From positions 1 to 40,716 of the forward strand of contig AVPN01000696.1 in the NCBI GenBank assembly GCA_000695325.1: a stretch of DNA of 40,716 nt, in the 5' to 3' direction. Source of the DNA: Pleurobrachia bachei. Lineage: Eukaryota > Ctenophora > Tentaculata > Cydippida > Pleurobrachiidae. This document shows, in pieces, positions 11,317 to 20,447 of this stretch (within the stretch, counting starts at the first letter, position 1; each line of letters begins with the position of its first letter). The notes beneath the pieces were generated by a model that was not told the DNA's origin, made no database searches, and saw nothing but the letters and a program-made list of their open reading frames with translations. The position numbers and the translations under genes were made by a program.

Positions 11317-11855
11317 TCACAAAACAACAACTTCTAACTCCTTATTTAACTCTTTTAACTCCCTCAAAGTTTCACTGTACAATTGTTCATTTGAATAACA
11401 CAGCCGTTGATCGTGCGTCAGCGACTTGAGGTTTGAACAGGCCAGTAAATGCTTTAGTCCAGATGTTGATACTCCAGTTCCTGAGACATCGATCGTCTCC
11501 AGAGTCTTGTGACAATGTCTACAGATCAGCTGTAGACCGTGTTCTGGCTTAGATAAACATGGAGGTAATCTAAACCTTTGAAATGTTCACAACCACCCGA
11601 GGTAATATCGGCATCCACTGCTTGGATCTTTGCTATTTTGAATTTAGGGGTGTAACAGACAGAAACCCCGCTGTAGTCCTCTATCCATGTACTGAATCCC
11701 CTGCCTCTAATTGACCCTTCATTCTTCAACAGCCACTCGGCTGCGGCAGCATCAGGCCCTATTTTACTAACTCTTTCCTTGTCGTAATGATTGAATGCAA
11801 CGTTGATAAATCCATAGAAAAGTTTTGACTTTTTTAAATATCGAGATATCGCCAT
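11317..11855 (-). CDS. DMAC2L: DMAC2L (ATP5S)-like distal membrane-arm/ATP synthase factor s, frameshifted
   Basis: The first 100 residues match factor B/ATP synthase subunit s. FYGFINVAFNHYDKERVSKI and GPDAAAAEWLLKNEGSIRG correspond to the conserved VFN..D..RI..VGPD.AA.EWLL block, and CEHFKGLDYL begins the leucine-rich repeats. The family is mitochondrial and linked to respiratory complex assembly. The frame stops early at 11526, but a neighbouring frame continues from about 11550 to a TGA at 11319-11317 with leucine-rich-repeat-like text (GLQLICRHCHKTLETIDVSG, GLKHLLACSNLKSL). Together these give about 180 residues, near the family length. A one-base loss near 11549-11552 explains the shift: either a sequence error or a damaged allele. 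No intron with usual borders fits the spot. It lies just upstream of TMEM237. Confidence 0.78.
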
Positions 11856-12127
11856 ATTTGAATCCTAATTTTACTCGAGATCCTTACTGCTTACATACTG
11901 GAAAACGGGAGGGGGGGATAAAGTACGACAGACGACGAAATCTTGCGAGTTCGGGCTGTGAGATGTTTTTTACTTGAAAATGAACTTCAACATTTATATT
12001 AGAGTCATATAAGTGACTCTACCCGCTCTCACACACTTGGCATATTGATACAGACCCAAATTGCGGGATAACCAATAAGGCAGCAATTTTCAATTTTTTT
12101 ACCTCAGCTGAAAACTTTCGAGGCCTC

Positions 12128-12383
12128 GTTAAAATCTGGGTGTTTGGAGTGTCAGCACTTTTTAGGGTTAGGCCTTAGGGCTAAATTAGGGTTAGCACCA
12201 AGATCGTAACGGCGCCCCCAAACACCCAGAACAATGGCCAATTTGAGTAAAGTGTAAACTAAACGGAATCGATAGCCCTAACCGAGAACCCCAAACAATA
12301 CTCCAACCAGACCCTAACAGCAGCCCTAACCCGTCTCCACCGCCAAAATCGACGAATTGTTGAAAAGGCACCCAAATTTTAAC
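12128..12383. repeat. Inverted-repeat segment with degenerate telomere-like units
   Basis: GTTAAAATCTGGGTG at 12128-12142 is matched, with one mismatch, by the reverse complement of CACCCAAATTTTAAC at 12369-12383. Inside, 12160-12196 holds four spaced TTAGGG-like units, and 12275-12330 holds several CCCTAA-like units in the opposite sense. This could be a foldback or MITE-like element, or a degraded interstitial telomere tract. Nothing codes here. Confidence 0.5.
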
Positions 12384-12737
12384 TTTGCATAATTTGCCCC
12401 TGAACTTTTTTGCCTCTGCAAATTTTCTGCGCGGCGGCCGATTTTTAACAGCGCTGCTTTGCGCGTCGCAGCTTTTTTAGAAATAAAATATTTTTGTCAG
12501 ACCTTTTGATATTTTCCCAAGATTTCTGTGAATTTTTATTCTTCTCTCTTCTGCCTGGCAAGCAGGCTTGCAGAAGTCTAATACGTGCGTATCACGGAAA
12601 AAAATATCTGTAAACAGTTTAACTATTAGTGGAGTTCAGTTTGTTAAAGTTTTAGTTGTCTTACGAGTTTCGGTCACGGGAAAATAGGCACAAAAATTCA
12701 CGTGCTTTCAAACCAAGGTCCAAGACAGCCAAAGACA

Positions 12738-12920
12738 ATGCTCATCCTCTACAATATTATTGTCAGAATCAAGCTGGAATATTGCTGCCTATTCTGGGAC
12801 TCGCCAAAATTCTCTGAAGTTATGACTGTTGAAGGCTGAAGCAGTACAGAGAAAGTTCACCAAACGTATTCTTGAAATGGCTGAGATTCCTAGACCGTCC
12901 CCCTACCCGGTGACTGGATA
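12738..12920 (+). mobile_element. LINE reverse-transcriptase C-terminal scrap
   Basis: The plus strand encodes LYNIIVRIKLEYCCLFWDSP and, one frame over, KAEAVQRKFTKRILEMAEIP. This is the familiar end of non-LTR retrotransposon reverse transcriptases (consensus I.P.LEYC...W.P....I..LE.VQR.FTKRI). The two halves are separated by a stop and a frame change, so the copy is dead and only about 60 codons remain. The closest style is CR1/L2/Jockey-like, but the clade cannot be fixed from so little. Confidence 0.7.
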
Positions 12921-13702
12921 ATCTCAACAGAATAATAACTCAGTTATTGACTCGGCACGAATAGCTACCATAGAGGGGGAGGCTCTGACACCTGTGCAGT
13001 ATCTCCGCAAAGACAAGACCTTCATTTCTATGATTGCTAAGAACCCGATCACAATTTACACACTCGTTCAATGATATTGAATATTACACACACGGATGTA
13101 GCTCATACGAGATGATATAGATGATAGAATATACATATAATGATAGAATATATACCGATGTTTATACCGTTGGACAAAATGGCTTGCACTTTCTCGCTGT
13201 ATCCAGGCCACATTCGTAATATCACTAAATTATTCTCTGACGTGAATGATAGATAAGTTAAAATATCGCCGAATTGGTTCTCCTTTATGTTCATTTAACA
13301 AAGAGTATTGATTCTCAACTCAACCAGTTACGATTCCTAATACTTAAATTATACTATATTTGGCTATAAAATCCACTTAACTTTCTGTGTACCCCTTCAT
13401 TTCTTTATGTCATACGTTCGCATTTATAATCTTGTCTTTATCTTTTTCTATAGAACTATCGTTTTGTTTCACTCTTTTTCTCACCCCTTTGTTCACTTTT
13501 TTCTCGCCCCTTATTAATCAACCTCGTGTTGCTGAGTGCTGACGACATACAATTTGTTGCGTCAATCATGACGTGTTCATCCACGTCTAGTGTTCGGACT
13601 ACAAGTTCGTGACACCAGGGGAACAATGAACCAATGAAGGCCTTGTTCTCATGTTATCTATGATCAGCCGGCTAACACATGACATGTTTAACACAGGATG
13701 TT

Positions 13703-15745
13703 ATGGCCTCAAGTCGTTCTACGCCCCGTGGAACTGTAGGGAACACTGGGAATGAAGCATTCGATGCATGTCGTAACGGCAACATTACACTAATCAGGAA
13801 GTTAATTAATGCAACTAACGCTAATATTAAAGATAAACACGGCAGAAGATCTAGTCCACTACACTTTGCAGCAGGTATAACTGATGGTGTATTGGTATTG
13901 TTTACACTGTATGCACTGCAGGGTGATTGCTTAACAACATCTCCTGACTCCTATCAGGGTTCGGTAGACGGAACGTGGTTGAGTATCTGATTCAGTGTCT
14001 TGCTGATGTCCATACTCGCGATGACGGTGGTCTGGTTCCCCTACACAATGCCTGCTCCTTTGGTCACCTCGATGTTGTTCAGCTGCTCCTGACGCATGGA
14101 GCAGATGCTAATGTCAGAGATAACTGGAGCTATACCCCTCTCCACGAGGCTGCAGTCAAGGGGAAGGCTGACGTCTGTATCTGTAAGTAGCAGTGGTAGT
14201 AGTAGTAGTAGCAGTCGTAGTAGTAGTAGTAGTGGTATTAGTACTTAGTATGTGGGGAATATATTGAGCTGGTATTTATCCTCTAACAGCATATAACATG
14301 CATAGAACTTCTTCTATGGTACTGGTTATACCCATACTTCGGATATATCTGGGTAGTACTCACTTCTCTTTAGTTTAGTAATTTAACGTTGAATATATAA
14401 TATATTTGATCTTCATTATGGGTTGCTGCGTTTCAGTGTTACTACAGAACAAAGCTGATCCTACGATAAAGAATGTCGAGGGGCAGACTCCTATTGATGT
14501 TGCAGAGCCCATCTGTAAATCAATCTTGAAAGGTGGGATCTTGTGATCTAATGATCATGTTTAATTTAATTGCAGTAGTAATTTACCTTCCTTGTTTGTC
14601 TTATATCCCGTTATAGCATCCCATCCCGTTATCCCATCGTTGCAGCTCCCTATATTAAACCCCCCCAACTGCCAACTCCTATTTGTCTGCAGGTGAGTAT
14701 AAGAAGGAAGAGATGTTGGAGGCAGCCCGGACTGGAGATGAGGAGAGGTTGCTATCTCTCATCACTCCACTCAATGTGAACTGTCATGCCGGGGATGGGA
14801 GGAAGAGCACTCCCCTCCACCTGGCTGCCGGGTACAACAGAACCAGGATTGTCAAGATGCTCCTGCAACATGGGGCTAACGTTCACGCTAAGGACAAGGG
14901 GTGAGTTCTAATTCAATATAGCCCCTTTAGATTAGATTGTGACTATCGGAAACTTTCAGAATATTAATTGTGACCTGACAATATATACCTTGACTCTCTC
15001 CCTCTTTTCACGTTAGCTCTCTTTTCACTTCACAATGTACATCATGGTGGAGGTGATTGAATGGGTTGTGGTGGACTGATTGCTAGTCGAGAAGATTTGA
15101 TTTCTGGGAACTCATAGTAAGATGAGATTGAATGAAATAAAAGGGGGGGAGCAATGATAGTAGTCAGGACTTGAAGTGATATTGAAATCTCGAGAGAGAG
15201 AGAGTATAAAGGGAGGGAGAGCTACCTTGCTATACAATATCATATCGTGAACATGGGAAGCAATAAAAGCAGCCTTTACACACTCTCTCCCACAGAGGTC
15301 TAGTTCCCCTACACAATGCCTGCTCGTATGGACATTTCGAGGTCACAGAGACTCTAATCCAACACGGTGCCAACGTGAATGCGTATGATCTGTGGCAGTT
15401 TACCCCCCTCCACGAAGCGTGCAGTAAGGGAAGGTGAGTGTGGATACAATGGAGTGGTGTTTTTAGTGCCACCCGCGAGGTGTCAACTCCGTGTGGCATC
15501 CCTTGACAGATTCCCAGTATTTTATCCCTCTTGATAAATGTGCCCCATCCCCCTATTTTTGACACTCTCCTCCGTCCTTCAGACGAGAAGTTTGTTCCTT
15601 GCTCCTAAGTTATGGAGCTGACCCCAGAAAATCAAACTGCCACAATAAATGTCCTCTTGATGTGTGTCAAACACCAGAACTACGGGAGCGTATTGCAAGT
15701 AAGGGATAATCGAAATTTATATACGCCATCGATTCTTTTCTCTCT

Positions 15746-15785
<40 letters not shown>

Positions 15786-18700
15786 TTCTTCATCTATCTC
15801 TCTCTCTCCCTCTCCACCCTCTCTCTAACTATATTTCTTCAACTAACTCCCTTGATGTGCGTCGATCACCATCACTCATTCAAGATGCATGTTTCTCTCA
15901 CCCATTTTATTCTCAATAGCATATGCCCAAGCGTTGCCATGAAATGTGAAACGATGCCTAGCCATATGCTGTTATTATCTGTACCCGGAGATCCCTTTCC
16001 CCTCTCGTGCGCTGGTATATTGAGAACAGGGACATCGTCTCTATTTAACAAATATGAAATAAGATTTAATTTCTCTCCAGGGGAGCACGAGGGTTATAAT
16101 TTGTTGAGGATATGTGACCGGGGTGATGCGAGCTCAATAAAAAAGAAGCTCTCTCCAGTCACAGTGATGTTCCAGCACCCCTTCACACTCGATACCCCAC
16201 TACACATCGCTGCATCCGGTACGTGAGATCAACAATGTTAGAAGTTGTTTATTGGAAGTGCTCCTTCATAAAACACTCTATCTCCCACAGCTACTAAGGC
16301 TAGTAGAGAGTTGTAGTTGTTATTGGAGGTGCTCCTTCATAAAATAATCTCCCATATCCAGCTACTAAGGCTAGTAGAGAGTTGTAGTTTTTAGTGCTCC
16401 TTCATAAAACACTCTATCCCCCCATATCCAGCTACTAAGGCTAGTAGAGCAGTGGTTGAGTTGTTGATTAAGAAGGGAGCTGATGTGTCCGCTACGAACA
16501 AAGAGGGAGCGACAGCTCTTCATCGGGCCACTGAGGAGAACAACACTGATATTATAACCGTGTTACTACGTCACGGTGCCAAGGTATTATGACGTCATGG
16601 TGTTGAGGGTCATCTGGTTTTATAAAGGCCCTGTGGTTTAAAAGAGAGAGTGTAGAGAGAGTGTAGATCGAATGAGTGTTTGTTTGTTTGTTTGTTATGA
16701 GTGTAGATCATATAGAATGAGACTGTCTCTTTGATTGCATACGGTTAAACTGTGCATGTAGGGAGGCTGCTACTTTCACACATCTAGCAGGGCGCTTCAA
16801 TTCATTGTGGAGATGGGGGCAATTTGCAGGAGAGAGAGGTCACATGTGTGTGTGGTGAGAGAGGGACCATGTATATATGTTCCCCACCGCAATCTTCTCC
16901 CCCTCTCTCTCTGTATGCCCCATTTCTTCCCGGGACCCTCGGGCCAATCTAACATATTAAATGTGTCTATTATATCTCACACTCCATTATACCGCTGTTC
17001 CTCCCTACCACAATCTCGCTCCCTACTTTCGAGTCACTTACAATGGGGAAACTTTCACTTTTTCCATTCTCATTTCTCATTCATGTTTCCATTTCAGGTG
17101 AATTGCCAGGACGAATGTGGACTGACCCCAATGCACCGTGCCGCCAGCCAGGGACTGATCGAGGCATCCCGGATCCTACTTTCCCACGGTGCTGACGTCA
17201 CACTTCCCTGTAACAACGGTTCCCCAGCAACGGACCTAGCAACGGAGGGAGTCCTCTCCCTGATCAAGGAGATGGAGCAGCCCACTGTGGTTAGTGTCAA
17301 CACAGAGGAGGAATTGAGAATGTTGGAGGCCGCTAAAACGGGTGATATTGATGTGCTAAGGGCACTTGGTAACAATACTAACTGTAACTGTTGTGACCTC
17401 CAGGGACGGCACTCCACGCCTATACACTTTGCAGCGGGGTATAACAGGGTAGATGTGGTCGAACTACTGCTGAGTCTGGGGGCTAATGTCCACGCCAAGG
17501 ACAAAGGAGGTCTAGTTCCCCTTCACAATGCATGCTCCTATGGGCACCTCGAGGTAACTGAGCTACTAATTAGACACGGGGCGAATGTGAATGTGAGTGA
17601 CCTGTGGAAGTTTACCCCGCTACACGAGGCAGCCGCCAAGGGGAAGAGTGAGATATGTCGGTTGTTGCTGAGGAATGGGGCAGATGCAAGTAAGAAGAAC
17701 AGAGATGGGAAGACCCCCCTAGATCTGGTCAAGGAAGAGGACGAGGAGATATCGGACTTGTTGAGGGGTAATGATGCACTGTTAGAGACAGCGAGGAAGG
17801 GAGAGGTTCAAAGAATGATGAAGATTATCAGCACTGCTAATGTGGATTGTAGAGATACAAAAGGGAGGAATTCATCACCCCTCCATCTGGCTGCAGGGTA
17901 CAATCATCTAGAGGCCGCTGAGGTGTTGCTGGAACACATGGCAAATGTGAACATACAGGACAAGGGTGGTCTGATACCCCTACACAATGCTGCTAGTTAT
18001 GGGCATGTAGAGATAGCAGCACTAATGATCAAATACAAGGCGGATGTGAATGCTAAAGATAGGTGGGGCTTCACCCCTCTCCACGAGGCAGCACACAAGG
18101 GTAGAACACAGTTGTGTTCTCTATTGATATTACATGGAGCAGACCCACTGATCTGTAACCAGAACGGAGAGACCCCGTTAGAGCTGGCCAGCGCTGCTGA
18201 TGTTAGATCCCTTCTGATGGACGCAATGCCACCCTCCATGTTACCAATGTCAGGACTCAGTCCTGCAACCCCACCCCCACATATTGGGGGCATGCTACCA
18301 CTCAACCCTGGTCTGGATGACATGATACGAGATCCGGCTGACTCAGAAACTATTGAGTCCTTCCTTGAGAGGATCAGTATGGGGCATGTTAGGGATACCT
18401 TCTCACAGGAGGATGTAACACTGGACCTGCTGATGGAGATGGGACATGATGACCTAAAGGCGATAGGGATTAGTACATACGGGCAGAGACACCGCATACT
18501 AAGGGGTATACAGCAGTATAAGATGGCAACAGCCAAGGCACCTGTACCCGGCACATCGGGCACCCTGGCTATCTCAACAGCCCCTGAACTGGTGGATCTT
18601 ACTATAACAGACACAGACTACGCAGCAGTGTGCCTTGAGATGCAAAACACAATCAAGGAGCATGCAGATGGAGGGGCAGCCGGGGGAATCTTCAAGAGTT

Positions 18701-19203
18701 ACAAGGTTGTGAGCATACAACGGATTGTAAATGCTAGGATATGGTCTAGGTATGCCTACTGTAGGAGTGAGATAACAGCAGCTGTGGGGTGTCCTAACGA
18801 GAGGATGTTATTCCACGGATCACCATTCATTAAGGCTATCATTTGGAAAGGGTTCGACGAGAGACATGCTTATATCGGCGGAATGTTCGGGGCAGGTATC
18901 TATTTTGCAGAGCACAGTAGCAAGAGTAATCAGTATGTGTATGGGGTGAGGGGAGGTACAGGGTGTTCCCTGCACAGGGACAGAAGTTGTTATACTTGCC
19001 ACAGACAATTGCTGGTATGCAGGGTGGCACTGGGGAAACCCTTTATCCAGCTGAGTGCGGTTAAAATGGCCCATGCTCCCCCTGGACACCACTCAGTGAT
19101 AGGGAAACCAAGTAGTGGGGGACTCAGCTACCCTGAATATGTGGTCTATAGAGGTGAACAGGCGTATCCGGAGTTTGTGGTAACTTATCAGATAGCAAAG
19201 TGA
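13703..19203 (+). CDS. TNKS: Tankyrase (ankyrin-repeat poly-ADP-ribose polymerase)
   Basis: Tankyrases bind RxxxxG-type ligands through ankyrin clusters and poly-ADP-ribosylate them (axin, telomere and spindle proteins in vertebrates). Nine coding exons join in phase to 1116 residues: 13703-13874, 13958-14182, 14437-14532, 14693-14900, 15296-15433, 15583-15698, 16081-16218, 16432-16583 and 17098-19203. Like TNKS2 (1166 aa) it lacks the HPS-rich N-terminus. Ankyrin clusters carry hallmark blocks such as [20 protein letters not shown] and [24 protein letters not shown] domain follows (about 18340-18520; [17 protein letters not shown]). The PARP domain shows MLFHGSP (catalytic His), [20 protein letters not shown], the zinc site [19 protein letters not shown] and the catalytic glutamate in [10 protein letters not shown]. 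The last exon alone holds 2.1 kb. An acceptor-like AACACAG lies six bases before the ATG. All catalytic residues are present. Confidence 0.97.
14188..14245 (+). repeat. (GTA/AGT)n trinucleotide microsatellite
   Basis: This is an imperfect GTA/AGT trinucleotide run with CAG interruptions, directly after the donor site of tankyrase exon 2 and inside the intron. Confidence 0.85.
15748..15780 (+). repeat. (TC)n microsatellite
   Basis: An uninterrupted CT dinucleotide run lies in the tankyrase intron between exons 6 and 7, followed by more CT-rich sequence to about 15830. Other dinucleotide stretches are GA-rich at 2367-2400 and 6463-6490 (CPSF3 introns). Confidence 0.85.
16242..16460 (+). repeat. 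Three tandem copies of an intron end with its 3' splice site (tankyrase exon 8)
   Basis: A unit of about 73 bp runs from GTGCTCCTTCATAAAA through a pyrimidine-rich acceptor to CAG|CTACTAAGGCTAGTAGAG and occurs three times. Acceptor AGs are at 16289-16290, 16360-16361 and 16430-16431. Only the third continues into the ankyrin-coding exon (GCAGTGGTTGAGTTGTTG). In the first two, the exon-like start is followed by GAGTTGTAG, an in-frame stop. The third must be used for the full protein. The first two could act as decoys or yield truncated products. Confidence 0.85.
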
Positions 19204-19259
19204 GGTCTACAATATATAAATGTGTTCAGTGTTGTATGTACAGTGTTTTATTTGGGGTG

Positions 19260-19350
19260 CGTGTGCCTGTGTGTGTGTGTGTGCGAGGGAGGATATTTTA
19301 TGTTTGTTTGTGTGTAGAAAAGTGTGTGTGTGTGTAGTGTGTGTGTGTGT
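19260..19350 (+). repeat. (GT)n-rich tract in tankyrase 3' UTR
   Basis: Several TG dinucleotide runs with short interruptions lie about 60 to 150 bp after the tankyrase stop codon. Confidence 0.8.
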
Positions 19351-19442
19351 TGTATGTATTCCAAAAGTGGAGAACGAAAGAGCAAGATCACTATTTATTT
19401 CCCCGTGTCATGTGTCTGTAAATTATTTGAATTGGTAACAGA

Positions 19443-19448
19443 AATAAA
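19443..19448 (+). promoter_or_regulatory. Poly(A) signal AATAAA of tankyrase
   Basis: A canonical AATAAA lies 240 bp after the tankyrase stop codon, followed by T-rich sequence (TGTATTTCTTTG). Position and context fit the cleavage and polyadenylation site of this gene. Confidence 0.65.
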
Positions 19449-19469
19449 TCCATCTGTATTTCTTTGCAA

Positions 19470-20447
19470 CCTCTCTCTTGATTCATATCATCTATTCAGA
19501 GCCCCCTTTACTGCACACACCGGTGCCCCGATAATTACCAGATAGAGTGTAGGCTCATCACTTTTTGCCCATATCTATAGAGCTCATTTCACCTCTCTCA
19601 CACACCTGCCCCCCCTGCACTTGTCAGTAACGCGCAGCAACACGGGCATGAAGGGCAGTGCGCGGAGTAAACGTTACACGCACCGTCACACCAAGATGAC
19701 CAGGGAAATGATGCAATACATGCATTCTCTTTGCTATTGCATTGCCTGAGACTTGAGAGGCGGAAGCAGTGCGGCGTGATCATGCATCTATTTTAGGAGC
19801 TCTGAGAAATTATCTCGGAATAAGCTGCAAATGCTTGACAACTGATAGTGATCGGTCTCTTGATGCAATGGCTGATGCCTGTCCAGTGACCACGAAAACA
19901 GTTGTCACTGATCGGCATGATGTCGTATTGTCGTGATGACTCAGCCTAGCGGACTGTCTCAGGATCTTCTTGGCGGTGTATTGTCTAGAGAAACTAAATG
20001 TAACGCGCGAAACAAACGTTTTATAAACGCGCTGCGCCTTCTGAACCGTACCGGGCTGGGTCATGTTGTGCGCGTTCGCAATTCTCAGCTCCAAGCTTGG
20101 CCAAGAAAAAGTTTGAAAAGCGCTGCCTTATCCCTGTGCGCGTGACGGGGGGGCTAGCAGCGTTCGCCAAAGAAAAAGTGTGGGATTTTTGAAAATCTTG
20201 TTTAGTTTTTTTTTTACACAAAAAGTTTCAGTTTTTGCCTCTCTCCTGTGCCCGTTTGGGGTGCTAAATCATTTCTTAGATTTCCTTTAGAACGTGAAAC
20301 ATATCAAGCTTTATTTATACCATAAATCCTTTTAGTTTGATCTCTGTTTTCCCTGTTTTGCAGCACATTTTCTGTCCAGTTTGTATTCGGGTATTTGTTT
20401 CAGGATGTTGAATGATTAGATGTATTTCTGCTTTAGGGCGTAAGTGT
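19470..20447. other. Interval between tankyrase and AlaRS
   Basis: No convincing gene or RNA is visible; short ORFs show no family resemblance. It must contain the AlaRS promoter. Immediately before the AlaRS reading frame there are several acceptor-like sites (TTTTGCAG about 20363, TTTGTTTCAG about 20403, CTGCTTTAG about 20438), so an upstream leader exon or trans-splicing is likely. Confidence 0.5.

Larger units (their letters stand above)
11856..13702. other. Gene-poor interval with repeat scraps
   Basis: There is no convincing gene here. It contains a pair of inverted 15-mers around telomere-like repeats (12128-12383), a GC-rich patch at about 12430-12470, a LINE reverse-transcriptase scrap (12738-12920), and AT-rich sequence to the tankyrase start. 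The promoters of two divergently arranged genes, DMAC2L (minus) and tankyrase (plus), should lie within it. No TATA box or other element could be fixed. Confidence 0.6.

Noticed and set aside
16807-17097. Tankyrase reading frame extending upstream of 17098
   Set aside because: A clear polypyrimidine tract and acceptor precede 17098, and the upstream frame is CT-rich intron; the exon 8 to 17098 join is in phase and completes an ankyrin repeat.
20412-20447. AlaRS start at the upstream in-frame ATG (20412)
   Set aside because: A plausible acceptor (CTGCTTTAG) lies between it and the domain, and the encoded [10 protein letters not shown] does not extend the GST-C-like match; 20448 is the better start.
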